Below, one piece after another: positions 25,888 to 34,983 of a stretch of DNA of 64,000 bases (positions within the stretch are counted from its first letter, which is position 1; every line of letters begins with the position of its first letter). The translations under genes and the position numbers were made by a program. Below the pieces are notes generated by a model. It made no database searches, had not been told where the DNA came from, and saw nothing but the letters and a program-made list of their open reading frames with translations. Location: NCBI GenBank assembly GCA_964489425.1, contig CAZAYP010000023.1:1-64000 (forward strand), written 5' to 3'. The DNA is from CAZAYP01 sp964489425 [NCBI: uncultured Verrucomicrobiota bacterium]. Its GTDB lineage: Bacteria > Verrucomicrobiota > Kiritimatiellia > RZYC01.

Positions 25888-28056
25888 ATGCTGCTGCCGT
25901 CCAGTCCCGGCCGGGCCCGCCTCAGCACTGCCGCCGCCGCACCGCGCCGCCGCCGCCGGATGAGCGGCTGGGCCGGCCGACTGGTCCACCTGGCGCTGGG
26001 CCTGCTGGTCGTGGCCGCCGTGGGGCTGGTCCTGATCAACATGCTGGGCGTTCCGCCAGCCCTGACCGTGCGGATTCTGGACGCGCTCCGGGCCCAAGGC
26101 CTGGACCTGGAAGTCCGTAAATTCCGCATCGATCTGTTGGACGGCCTGGTGGGGGACGACGTGCGCCTGTTTTCCCGCCGCGATCCGGATGGCCCGGAAA
26201 TCCTGGTAAAAAAAATCGCCATTGATCTGGAACCCCGGGCCTGGCTGCGTGGCGAACCGGGCGTGCGCGGCCTGTGGATCAAGGGGGGGGCCTTCAAGCA
26301 CGCCGCCAGCGACGAGTGGCGCGCCGGGAAAATGCGCGAGTTTTACCTCAAGGACGTGGCCATGCACTTCGTGTTCGAGCCCGGCGGCACACGGATGGAC
26401 TGGCTGCGCGCCAGCATCATGGGGATCAGCCTCACGGGCTCCGGCTACGTGGTGAGCACCCCCGGCCGGCCGCCGCTGTCGCCCATCGCCGCATGGCAGG
26501 CTTTCTGCCGCCAGGTTCACGCCGGGGCCACGGCCTGGCTCACGGCCCTGGCCGGCCAACTGAACGCCATCGCCTTTGACGGGCCGCGCGAAATCAACGT
26601 CCTGTACCACATCAACCCCGCGGACCTGGCCCGCGAGAGTTATGTCAAGATCGAGCTGCGGATCCGGCAGGCGCGGTGGCGCGGCGTCACCCTGGGCAAC
26701 CTGCAGGCCGTATGCCTGCTTGAAAAAAACCAGGCCACCATCCCCGAGATCTCCTGCCAGATTGGTGCCGGCGATGCCGCCGGACCCCTGCGGGCGGCCG
26801 GTGTCTGCCGCCTGGCTGACCAGACCTTTGAGATCACGGCCCACACCGACTTCGAACCCCTGGCCCTGCTGCCGGTGCTCACCACCAACCAAGCCAACGT
26901 GGTGCGGGATTTCCACTTCAAGAGCGATCCTCCGCATGGCGATTTTTCCATCACCGGCCGGTTGCAGGACCCGGCCGGCGTACGCGTAGCCGGAACGATC
27001 AAAGCCGGCCTGTTCACTTTCCGCGGCGTGCCCGTGACCAGCCTGGAAACCGGCGTGCTGGCCACCAATAACAACACGCTGCTCAAGCCGATGCTGGTGG
27101 AACGGCCCGAAGGCGAACTGCGCGGGGATCTGCGCTTCGACTTCCCGGCCGCCACGCTCGATTTCCATGCCGAGAGCACCGTGGACCCCCTGGCCCTGGG
27201 GCGCATCATCGGCCCCGGCGCCACCCGCGCGTTCCAGACCTTGCGCTACGGCGGCCCCGTGAACATCCAGGCCCGTGGGCGGGTGGATTATGCCCGCCTG
27301 CGCCACATGGACTTTCAGGCCGACGTGGCCGCCATCCGGCTCGGGTTGGGCCCGTTCGAGGCGGATCGTTGCCGCCTGGTCTTCGGCGGCCGCGCCGACC
27401 ACTTCTTTGTCCGCCGGATCGAGGCCGACATGTACGGCGGACGGCTGGACGGCGACATGGTCTTGTACCCGACCCGCGGGACGCGCGACTTTTCCTATGC
27501 CATCACCGCCCGGGTGGAACGGCTCGGGTTCCGCGATGTCGCCCAGCATGGCATGCCCGCGGTTAATGCCGACCTCTACAGCGGCAGCCTGGACGGCCGG
27601 TTCGTCTTCGTCGGCGTGGCCAACGACGCATGGAAAAAACACCTGGCCGGGTCCGGAGACGTGGTCATCACCGAGGGCCAACTGCTCCAGGTCCCCCTGC
27701 TGGGCCCGATCTCCTCCATCCTCAACAACATCTACCCCAGCCTTGGCAACCTGGTGCAAACCGAGTTCCGCAGCCGGTTGGCGCTGCGCAACCAGGTGCT
27801 GACATTCCGCAACGCGAAACTGCTCGGCAACATCATCAGCATCGACGCCGATGGGGACTATACGTTCGGCGGCGGCCTGGATTTCGATGTCCAGGTCAAG
27901 CTGCTACGGGATGACAGCCTGCTGGTGGAGGTGGTCAACCTGTTGACCTATCCCCTCACCAAGATGTTTCTCAACTTCCACCTGGGCGGCACGCTGCAGG
28001 ATCCCGACTGGCGCCCCATGAACCTGCCCAAGGAAATGTACCTGGACTTTGACTGA
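25888..28056 (+). CDS. AsmA/TamB-like large anchored protein
   Basis: 722 aa from the ATG at 25888 (25960 is possible and would drop 24 residues). A basic N-terminus is followed by one membrane segment (LVHLALGLLVVAAVGLVLINML). The rest is beta-rich, with the AsmA-like features SSILNNIYPSLGNLVQTEFRSRL and NAKLLGNIISIDADGDYTF near the end and a C-terminus reading FHLGGTLQDPDWRPMNLP. This resembles the AsmA/DUF3971 family of lipid-transfer bridge proteins between the membranes. It starts four bases after DUF4340, so it belongs to the same transcription unit. Confidence 0.78.
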   Translation: MLLPSSPGRARLSTAAAAPRRRRRMSGWAGRLVHLALGLLVVAAVGLVLINMLGVPPALTVRILDALRAQGLDLEVRKFRIDLLDGLVGDDVRLFSRRDPDGPEILVKKIAIDLEPRAWLRGEPGVRGLWIKGGAFKHAASDEWRAGKMREFYLKDVAMHFVFEPGGTRMDWLRASIMGISLTGSGYVVSTPGRPPLSPIAAWQAFCRQVHAGATAWLTALAGQLNAIAFDGPREINVLYHINPADLARESYVKIELRIRQARWRGVTLGNLQAVCLLEKNQATIPEISCQIGAGDAAGPLRAAGVCRLADQTFEITAHTDFEPLALLPVLTTNQANVVRDFHFKSDPPHGDFSITGRLQDPAGVRVAGTIKAGLFTFRGVPVTSLETGVLATNNNTLLKPMLVERPEGELRGDLRFDFPAATLDFHAESTVDPLALGRIIGPGATRAFQTLRYGGPVNIQARGRVDYARLRHMDFQADVAAIRLGLGPFEADRCRLVFGGRADHFFVRRIEADMYGGRLDGDMVLYPTRGTRDFSYAITARVERLGFRDVAQHGMPAVNADLYSGSLDGRFVFVGVANDAWKKHLAGSGDVVITEGQLLQVPLLGPISSILNNIYPSLGNLVQTEFRSRLALRNQVLTFRNAKLLGNIISIDADGDYTFGGGLDFDVQVKLLRDDSLLVEVVNLLTYPLTKMFLNFHLGGTLQDPDWRPMNLPKEMYLDFD

Positions 28057-28084
28057 TGCGCGGCGCCACGGGCGCGCACCCAGG

Positions 28085-29227
28085 CTACTTCAAGACCGGC
28101 GCGCGGAAGAACATGGTGTGCGTAAAGTCACCGGCAAACTCTTCGAAGCGGTCATGCGCCTTGTCCAGCACGCCCTGGAAGTCGCGTTCCGGGTAATACC
28201 CCTGGCAGGATGTGACTGAGCGCATGTAGCGGCTGAACTCGTCGACCCGCCCCTCGGCCTTGGCGATCATGGCGCGGCTGAGATACTCGAGCGTTTGGAA
28301 CGTGCTGGCCACGACAAACGCATTGGGCCGCCGGTAATAATCGGTCAACACATGCTCAATAATGTGCTGGCTGGTGATCACATTGACCGGTTGCTTGTAG
28401 TAGGTTTGCTTGACCTTCTGGTACCCAATCGGCAGCAGGAAGGTGTCCACGTGCCCCCGGCAGCTGATGGCCCACGTCAGCGCGGCAAACTCTTCCCGGA
28501 ACTTGGCGGGGTCGCCGTCCAGCTTGACGTAGTTGGGAACCTGGAAATAGCCGCCCATTTTATCGCCGCCAAAATCATCGATGATGTCGATGTGGAGTTT
28601 TTGCTGCTTCTCCTCGTAGTGCGTGCCGGCGACCATGCAGAACAACTCTTTTTGCCGCGCCCAATACACATCGATCGCCCCAAACGCATAGCCCATGGTT
28701 TCGGCGATATGATGGCAGAGGTAGTTCGCATTCATCAGCCGGTAGACCGTGTGGTAGTCGAAGGAGTAGAGCGCGTCGCCGCCCAGGAACAGCTGGCGCG
28801 CAAGATCCTGAAACTTGTCCCGCTGGCACAGCGGCCCCTTGCTGCCGGCATAATGGCGGCTGAGGTACAGGTCGGTCAGCCCGACGCAGGAGTCCCGCAG
28901 GCTGTGCGTCAAATGCAGATGGGAACCGTGGACCTTGACCGTCAGCAGCAACGGCGTACTGAACTTGACGATGCCATCCCCGAAAATGCCGGCGCCGAAA
29001 GAGTTGATTTGGAAGCAGATCACCTGGTAGAGATCCGTGTCGATTCTTTTGCCCCACACGCACCCGTCCCGGCAATAGATTTTATCCTTTTCATCCAACT
29101 GCCGGTTGGCCAGCACCGTGGCGATAAAATCATCGAACTCTTCGGGCGCGATCGGCCCATCCTTCTGGAATCGCCGGAGTTCCTTGCGGACGAAGCGCTC
29201 TAACCGCTCATATTTCTTGGCCAGCAT
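28085..29227 (-). CDS. Protein of unknown function, 380 codons
   Basis: 379 aa from the ATG at 29227 with GGGAGGTCAACC as ribosome site; upstream frame codons lie in the wzm intergenic space. I do not recognise a family. The protein has no signal peptide. It starts with a charged helix (KKYERLERFVRKELRRF) and contains scattered cysteines (YCRDGCVWG, DSCVGL, LCQRD) and many aromatic and His residues. A nine-base perfect inverted repeat (29269-29277/29305-29313) lies in its 5' flank. It follows the polysaccharide-export permease gene on the same strand. Convergent with the AsmA-like gene. Confidence 0.75.
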   Translation of the reverse strand: MLAKKYERLERFVRKELRRFQKDGPIAPEEFDDFIATVLANRQLDEKDKIYCRDGCVWGKRIDTDLYQVICFQINSFGAGIFGDGIVKFSTPLLLTVKVHGSHLHLTHSLRDSCVGLTDLYLSRHYAGSKGPLCQRDKFQDLARQLFLGGDALYSFDYHTVYRLMNANYLCHHIAETMGYAFGAIDVYWARQKELFCMVAGTHYEEKQQKLHIDIIDDFGGDKMGGYFQVPNYVKLDGDPAKFREEFAALTWAISCRGHVDTFLLPIGYQKVKQTYYKQPVNVITSQHIIEHVLTDYYRRPNAFVVASTFQTLEYLSRAMIAKAEGRVDEFSRYMRSVTSCQGYYPERDFQGVLDKAHDRFEEFAGDFTHTMFFRAPVLK

Positions 29228-29341
29228 GGTTGACCTCCCTGTAGCTGCTCGTTGTTTGGGGCCCTTCCGGGCCGGATTCACCAGCACCGTCCAATGCATA
29301 AACCATCCGGCCCGGACTGTCAAACCCGCCACGCAAATGGT

Positions 29342-30187
29342 TTAGATCACGTCCGCGAACGTGCGCTTGGTCCGCATGAAGAATGCGTAGCCGACCTGCA
29401 TGATCCCCAGGCCAATCGCCGTCCAGGCCAGCCAGGGACGCCACGCGGGCACCTCGCCCCACATCACCACCTGGCGGAAGCCCTCGATCAGAAAGCTGAA
29501 CGGGTTGAGCAGCGCATAGGCCCGCAGAGATTCCGGGACGGCTTCCAGGCTGTAAAATATGGGGGAAACAAAGAACAGCAACATCATGACCAGGCCCACC
29601 ACCTGGGAAATGTCCCGGAAAAAGACGCCGAGGCTGGCCAGGGCCCAGGCCGCGCCCAGGGCCAAGGCGCACAAGGGCACGAGCAGCAGCGGCAGCAGCA
29701 GGATGGTCACGGGCAGGATCGGGCCAATCAGCAGGTCGGCCACCAGCAGGATGCCCAGGCTGATTGCCCCATGAAACAGCGCGGCGCCCAGCGCGCTCAC
29801 CGGCAGGATCTCCAGCGGGAACACGACTTTCTTCACATAGTTGGGCTGGCTCACCACCAGGGACGGCGCCCGGTTCACGGTCTCGGCAAATACATTGTAA
29901 AACAGGATGCCGCAAAACAGCGTCACGGCAAATTCCGTCAGGTTGTCGGTCTGGGCCTTGGGCCAGCGGCCCTTGAACACGACCCCGAACACAAAGGTAT
30001 AGATCAGCAACGACAGCAGCGGGTTGATCAATGACCACAGCAACCCGAACCGCGCCCCGCGGTAGCGGCCTTCCACATCGCGCCGCGTGAACTGGGCGAC
30101 CAGGTGGCGCCGCCGCCACAAGCCCGCCGCCATCCGGCCCGGATGCAGGTAATATCGGAACCCTTGCCCGTCGCTGCTACTGTTCAT
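29342..30187 (-). CDS. ABC-2 polysaccharide-export permease (Wzm/KpsM-like)
   Basis: 281 aa from the ATG at 30187. VAQFTRRDVEGRYRGARFGLLWSLINPLLSLLIYTFVFGVVF is the typical N-terminus, followed by six membrane segments and NPFSFLIEGFRQVVMWG. It would export O-antigen- or capsule-type glycans. The ATP-binding partner, normally the next gene, is missing: the gene downstream is the unknown 379-aa protein. Just upstream begins a 590-bp zone of IS debris, so the locus may have been disrupted. The glycosyltransferases 20 kb away may supply the glycan, but that is speculation. Confidence 0.85.
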   Translation of the reverse strand: MNSSSDGQGFRYYLHPGRMAAGLWRRRHLVAQFTRRDVEGRYRGARFGLLWSLINPLLSLLIYTFVFGVVFKGRWPKAQTDNLTEFAVTLFCGILFYNVFAETVNRAPSLVVSQPNYVKKVVFPLEILPVSALGAALFHGAISLGILLVADLLIGPILPVTILLLPLLLVPLCALALGAAWALASLGVFFRDISQVVGLVMMLLFFVSPIFYSLEAVPESLRAYALLNPFSFLIEGFRQVVMWGEVPAWRPWLAWTAIGLGIMQVGYAFFMRTKRTFADVI

Positions 30188-30520
30188 GCCATGCCGTCCC
30201 TTGCTTGGGGAACAGACCCACACTACCGCCCGAACCGCAGGATGTCCAACCGGAACACCTTGCTCGCGCTGGCGCATGGGTGCATCTGCGATTCGGTGCA
30301 CGCAGGCTGCGCCGCCCTTGCGGGAATCGCCGTCCCCGCGACAGGCACGGGGGGAGACGAATCTGGAACTCCAGCAATCCAGGAAAACCATGCCGATCCA
30401 TGCCAGTCTACGAGGACCTCAAACTCCGTTCCCAGCTTCCTGAGTTCCAGATGGATAGTCTGCTTATGGAACGGCCAACCCTCACCGAATCACAGATGCG
30501 CCCTTGGCGCATTGCCGCGC
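30188..30520. other. 333 bp without a supported gene
   Basis: Between the export permease start and the integrase fragment I see only short frames with no family resemblance. This may be eroded mobile DNA. Confidence 0.5.
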
Positions 30521-30692
30521 AATTAATGACACCGAAAGAATGGCGTCATAAAAACGAGTAAAACAGCAATCCGCGAAAATATCGTCCGGATGAAAAGCCG
30601 GTACCCGGCCCAGCAAAGCAAGAAAGCCACAGGGCGGATGTTGGACGAATTTTGCGCCACCACGGCACTGGAGCGAAAACACGCGATTAAGC
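30521..30692 (+). mobile_element. Degenerate integrase-type transposase fragment
   Basis: About 172 bases matching 47833-48004 closely (e.g. GACACCGAAAGAATGGCGTC, then KTA-x-REYIVRMKSRY and GRMLDEFCATT-x-LERKHAIK in translation). Both candidate ATG starts of the better copy are mutated here (ATA and ACG), so it cannot be expressed. It is the amino-terminal stub of an IS481-like/integrase transposase. The match breaks off at AAGCTGGAG, after which comes unrelated sequence. It has the same left-hand motif CGCATTGCC-x-C-x-CAATTAATG as the second locus. Confidence 0.7.
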
Positions 30693-30778
30693 TGGAGTTT
30701 GAGGACTGATTCCGCGCAACCTTCGGCGTTGCATCGCGTTGCGATGAAACCAGGTCGGCAGGACATGGGAACATCCGA

Positions 30779-31234
30779 TTAGGGCGTTACTCCCAGCAAT
30801 TCAAATATGTGGCGCTGATAGTTGTTGGGCTCCGTGTAACGAGTCATCTGGGCCGCGGTTTTGCCTTCACCAAAAACGCATTGGTGCCGGGCGATTTGAC
30901 CGAGATTGGTCAGGACTTCGGCGAAACTGCTCACCGGCCAGCCCGCGGCGTTTTGTTGCCGGCATTTTTTAGCTTTTGCGCTCTGTGACGGTTCGGCCTT
31001 GGCCACCGGATCGCGCGTCGCGCGGGCGCCCGCCAGCTCGTCGTCCTGAAATAACATGGAGCCCAGCGCCTGGCGCATGTGCCATTCCACATAGTAAGCC
31101 AGCATGCACAAAAAAATGTGCGCGCGGACGCGGTCTTCGGTCCAGTGACGAATCGGTCGAATGCGCAGGTCCAAACTTTTCAGGCAGCGGAAAGCCTGTT
31201 CCACCTGCATCAGACTTTTATAAGCGGCAGATCC
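30779..31234 (-). pseudogene. C-terminal remnant of an IS1634/IS4-type transposase
   Basis: From about AAYKSLMQVEQAFRCLKSLDLRIRPIRHWTEDRVRAHIFLCMLAYYVEWHMRQAL to the end ELLGVTP (~148 aa). YKSL-x-QVE-x-AFR-x-LK-x-DL-x-IRPI and HIFLCMLAYY are the conserved carboxy part of IS1634-like DDE transposases. The amino half is gone: at ~31235 the sequence passes into the opposite-strand DruA-like element. The frame upstream of 31234 is not transposase. Confidence 0.75.
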
Positions 31235-31279
31235 TGGGGACGGGGGTTTCGGTCGCGACTGTGTCACCGGGGGCGCACG

Positions 31280-32134
31280 ATCAGCGCGCAAGACCTCGCC
31301 TCGATCCGGCAGATTATCGCGCAGAACCCTTGCGCCAGTCGGCGGCAACTTTCCGTGTTGGTGTGTCAGGCGTGGGATTGGCGGCAGGCCAATGGCGCGT
31401 GGCGTGACATGGTCTGCCGAGGCATGATGCTGTCATTGGCCCGCGCCGGACACCTCGAACTGCCGCCGAGAAAGTTCTCGCCCCCCAACCCCTTGGCGCA
31501 GCGCGCCAAGCCGGCCACCGACTTCCTCGTGGACCCAACCCCGATCCCCGGTCCGTTGTCGGAGCTGCTGCCGCTGGACATCCGCCAAGTCCGCCGCACG
31601 GGCGAGGAGGATCTGTTCAACGGTCTGTTGGCGCGTTACCACTACCTGGGGTACACGCGCGCGGTCGGCGAACACCTCAAGTACCTGATCTATTCACGGG
31701 ATCGGCCGGTGGGGTGCCTGGCCTGGAGTTCTGCGCCGTGGCATATGGGGCCCCGGGACCGCTTTATCGGGTGGTCCGCGGCCGTGCGGCGGCGCAACCT
31801 GCATCTACTGGCCTACAACACCCGCTTCCTCATCCTGCCCTGGGTGCGGGTGCCGCATCTGGCCAGCCACATCCTCGGGCGCATCGCCCGGGGGATCAGC
31901 GCCGACTGGCAGCGGCTCTACGGTCATCCGGTGCACTACCTGGAGACCTTCGTGGATCAGGAGCGCTTCCACGGCACCTGCTACCGCGCCGCCAACTGGC
32001 TCCATCTGGGCCAGACGACCGGCCGCGGCATCAAGGAGAAGACGCGCAAGGTCACCCGCTCGATCAAGGACGTGCTGGGCTATCCGCTCGCGAAGGACTT
32101 CCGCACCAAGCTCTGCGAGGTTCCGGCGCCATGA
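31280..32134 (+). CDS. DruA-like DUF4338 protein
   Basis: About 284 aa, 5' boundary unclear: homology begins at ISAQDLASIRQIIAQNP but no ATG or GTG is in frame there, so the true start may be lost. LLARYHYLGYTRAVGEHLKYLIYSRDRPVGCLAWSSAPW, RDRFIGWS, LAYNTRFLILPWVRVPHLASHIL, FVDQERFHGTCYRAANW and GQTTGRG are DUF4338 (DruA of the Druantia defence system) hallmarks. No DruBCDE genes are present. Its stop overlaps the ATG of the IS66-like transposase (ATGA). Here it is likely an accessory gene of a transposable element, not a full Druantia system. Confidence 0.8.
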   Translation: MSAQDLASIRQIIAQNPCASRRQLSVLVCQAWDWRQANGAWRDMVCRGMMLSLARAGHLELPPRKFSPPNPLAQRAKPATDFLVDPTPIPGPLSELLPLDIRQVRRTGEEDLFNGLLARYHYLGYTRAVGEHLKYLIYSRDRPVGCLAWSSAPWHMGPRDRFIGWSAAVRRRNLHLLAYNTRFLILPWVRVPHLASHILGRIARGISADWQRLYGHPVHYLETFVDQERFHGTCYRAANWLHLGQTTGRGIKEKTRKVTRSIKDVLGYPLAKDFRTKLCEVPAP

Positions 32135-33095
32135 AAGAACCGCAACGCTTGACCGCTGACGACGCGCAGTTGGCCGCGGTGGCGCAACGGCTGGAAAACC
32201 GCAGCCTGGAGCCCGGCGATTACGAGTTGCTCAAGGTCGTGATCGACACGGTCTGTTACCTCCGGCGCATCGTCCAGCAGAAGGCCACGTCGATCCGGCG
32301 GTTGCTGCGCATGAACTTCGGCGCCCGCACCGAGAAGACCGCCACGGTGCTCCAGCGCGACACTGCGGACCGGCCGGCAGCAGCTCAAGCCCGGCGATGT
32401 CTGCCCCGGCTGTGACGACGGCCGGCTCTACGACACCGAACGGCCGGCCGTGTTGCTGCACCTGCACGCGCAGCCCATCGTGGCCGGGACGGTCTATGAA
32501 CTGGCGAAGCTGCGCTGCGGGTTGTGCGGCCAGCTCTTCAGCGCGAAGGCCCCGGCCGAGGCGGGCCAGGAGAAATACGACCCGAACGTGGCCCCGACGC
32601 TGGCGGTCATGCGCTACGGCTACGGCCTGCCCACCCACCGGCTCGCCCAGATGCAGCAGGATGTCGGCGTTCCGCTGCCCGCGGGCACCCAGTGGGAGTT
32701 GATGCAGGCCCATGCCCAGGAACTGCAGCCCGTCTGGGAAGAGTTCCTGCGCCAAGCCGCCAACGGCGAGCTGTTCCATAACGACGACACCACCGCCCGC
32801 ATCCTGTCCCTGGAAAAGCAAATCCGGGAAGCTGAAGCCTCGTCAACACCCGACGCCAAGCAGCGAACCGGGGTCTTCACCACCGGCATCATCGCCAAAC
32901 GGCAGGAACGTACCTTCGCCCTGTTCTTCAGCGGCGGACAACACGCCGGCGAGAACCTGCAGGCGCTGCTGGAACGACGATCCCCCGGCCTGGCCACACC
33001 GATCCAGATGTGCGACGGACTCAGCCGCAACCAACCGGCCACCGCCGCCACCCACATGGCCAACTGCAACGCGCATAGCCGGCGCGGTTTTGTGA
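32131..33095 (+). pseudogene. IS66-type transposase, frameshifted and truncated
   Basis: Begins MKEPQRLTADDAQLAAVAQRL with the SIRRLLRMNFGARTEKT helix common to IS66 TnpC. The frame shifts between about 32360 and 32400: the original frame stops at 32415, while the +1 frame continues LKPGDVCPGCDDGRL, CGLCGQLF (zinc-binding CxxC pairs) and YGYGLPTHRLAQMQQDVGVPLPAGTQWE, then LFHNDDTTARIL (first catalytic Asp pair). It breaks at NCNAHSRRGFV, where intact IS66 proteins continue. Inactive. Confidence 0.8.
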
Positions 33096-33488
33096 GACCG
33101 GGTGGTTGATTGCCTTGCCACTGTGCGGGTCGTTCGGCCAAAAGTCGTAGCCGTGGTTGGTGGCCCACATGTGAACGTCCTGCCACTTGGCCAGCGTGAC
33201 CTCGTAGCGGTCCATGAAGAACGTGCTCACGAACACCTGGTGCCGGGGCAGCTCGAAATTGGAGCCCTCGTTGAAGGCGTCGCCCATGGTAAACTCGCCT
33301 TCCGGGATCGTGACCATGCCTTCCGGCGTGGCGTCCGCATCCGCCAGCAACAAGGTCATGGGGCCCACCACCGTATGGTTATCCGCGGCCAAAAGCTTCA
33401 GCGCCAGGCCGGCGAGCAACAAGGCGCCCGCCAACAGCGCGCCGCGTGAAAACAACCGAAACGCCCTGAGATACCCGTTCCCGTTCAT
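33096..33488 (-). pseudogene. N-terminal part of a secreted FGE-like protein, cut by the IS66 element
   Basis: About 131 codons from the ATG at 33488. A signal peptide/anchor (LFSRGALLAGALLLAGLALKLLAA) is followed by the FGE-domain start MVTIPEGEFTMGDAFNEGSNFELPRHQVFVSTFFMDRYEVTLAKW and GKAINHPV. At ~33095 the frame enters IS66 sequence and the remaining ~200 residues of the domain are missing. It resembles the tandem FGE-like protein at 55333-57201 (MGDSYSEGETYELPQHAVTVS). An inverted repeat (33548-33558/33577-33587) lies in its 5' flank. Confidence 0.8.
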
Positions 33489-33729
33489 ATTGCTCCTTGG
33501 TTGGGCAGATCTAACGCGGCGCTATGCAACACATGCCACCTTCGTTGAAGGTAACCGGTTGTGCAAGTTCAGACTTCCGGTCACCTTGTGCTCGCACCGC
33601 GACAGAAATAAAACACAACCTTCGGGACGAGTGCGGCGCAGCAAGGCGGGGCGGGGCCGCCGGACCCGCCGGCAGGGGATGTCGATCCTGCCGGGCAACG
33701 GACTACGGCTACGATATATTTACCATGCG

Positions 33730-34596
33730 CTAATGGGTTTCAATGGTGATGGCGGCGGTCCGGTTGGTGGCGGGGATGTAGATGGTGGTGAGGTAACCGG
33801 AGCCGATGAAGCGGGCGGTCTGCGGGACGGAGTTGGAGTCGAGTTTGTAGGCAATGGATTTCCACGAGGCGGGGGCGATGAGATTGGTCGTGCCCAGAAC
33901 GCCGTATGAGATTCCCGGGACGCTGAAAAAGTCGAAGCCAAGGTAGTGGCCCCAGGCCACGGCAATGTTTTCAACATAGAGGTAGTCGAAACTCCAATAC
34001 GGAATGGTGCCGGAACGGTATTCGGCCAGGTTGTCGAAACCGTCGAGGTCAAAGTCGTCGTGCGGATGCACCTCGATGATGTGTTGGAAGACGCCGTTGG
34101 AGTGGTCGATGAGGTCTTGCTCCCATTCGTCGGGAAGGCCATCAAGGTCGGTGTCGTGCCCGGCGGTGAGGTCAATGGGCACAAGAAACCCGGACTTGGG
34201 GATGGGGGGAATGACCAGGTCTTCCAGAATGGGGTAGGTGGTGCCGTTGGCCCGGATGGTGAATGAGACGCGGTCGCCAACCTGGACGGTGGGGATGTTG
34301 TAGATGCCGGTGGGACTGGTATCCCCCACGGTTATGGTGAAGCGGTAGTTGACGCTGGGGGCCAGGAAACTGTCCACCGTGCAGGTGTCACGTTCGACGC
34401 CATTGACGAGCAGGGTAACGACGGCGCTGTTTTGGCCCTGGTACGGCCACCCGTATGGGTCGCGGGCGAGTCCATAATAGACCACGGATGGCTGCGGGAC
34501 AGCGGCGGAAGAAAAATCTAAAGCGTAAAGTATAAAATATGAAATGATGAATATTGGGGTATGCATTCTGGCGGAGAACCGAGTGGATATTTTCAT
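33730..34596 (-). CDS. Secreted protein with calcium-binding-type repeats
   Basis: 288 aa. A signal peptide (IFIISYFILYALDFSSAAV) is followed by a beta-rich region. Around residues 155-200 are Asp-rich DTDLDGLPDEWEQD and HDDFDLDGFDNLAEYRSG segments of the thrombospondin-type-3/dockerin-like calcium-binding kind. The C-terminal part ends in a beta sandwich-like stretch typical of PVC surface proteins (GTTNLIAPASWKSIAY). Its start overlaps the stop of the four-helix-bundle gene by ATGA. No enzymatic motif is visible. Confidence 0.75.
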   Translation of the reverse strand: MKISTRFSARMHTPIFIISYFILYALDFSSAAVPQPSVVYYGLARDPYGWPYQGQNSAVVTLLVNGVERDTCTVDSFLAPSVNYRFTITVGDTSPTGIYNIPTVQVGDRVSFTIRANGTTYPILEDLVIPPIPKSGFLVPIDLTAGHDTDLDGLPDEWEQDLIDHSNGVFQHIIEVHPHDDFDLDGFDNLAEYRSGTIPYWSFDYLYVENIAVAWGHYLGFDFFSVPGISYGVLGTTNLIAPASWKSIAYKLDSNSVPQTARFIGSGYLTTIYIPATNRTAAITIETH

Positions 34597-34958
34597 TTCA
34601 GGCCTTTTTTCTTTTTTGCAATGGTGGTGAAGATGGCGTTCAGCTCCAAGGTCTCTTGCAGAAGGGGATTCATGCGGTCGGGGGCGACGATTTTGGCGTG
34701 AACGAGGAGTTTCAGCCAGTATTCGGTTTCCTGTAGTTCTTGAAGCAGGGCATCTGTTTTGCTGATATATTCGGCATTGGAACGGGATCGCATGGATTCG
34801 GCATAGTGGGCGCCCACCGAGGTGCCGCTACGCAACGCCTGCTTGCCAAGCACTTGCGCTTCGGTCTTTTTTGGCAACGCGCAATACATTCGGACAACGC
34901 GCAATGCAAAATCCTCCGTTCGTTCCTTTAAATCACATTTGTTACTTTCCAAGCCCAC
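34593..34958 (-). CDS. Four-helix bundle protein (23S rRNA IVS-type family)
   Basis: 121 aa. DLKERTEDFALRVVRMYCALPKKTEAQVLGKQALRSGTSVGAHYAES and SRSNAEYISKTDALLQELQETEYWLKLL match the IVP/four-helix-bundle family, which includes proteins encoded by rRNA intervening sequences and the DGR accessory protein Avd. No reverse transcriptase is visible. It lies 25 bp downstream of the giant LamG gene and overlaps the next secreted-protein gene, so it is embedded in this operon. Confidence 0.85.
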   Translation of the reverse strand: MGLESNKCDLKERTEDFALRVVRMYCALPKKTEAQVLGKQALRSGTSVGAHYAESMRSRSNAEYISKTDALLQELQETEYWLKLLVHAKIVAPDRMNPLLQETLELNAIFTTIAKKKKGLK

Positions 34959-34983
34959 GTCTTTTTATACTTTATCATTTTCT

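Noticed and set aside
31280-32134. Complete Druantia defence system
   Set aside because: Only the DruA-like gene is present. The large helicase DruE and the other Dru genes are absent and the neighbour is a transposase.
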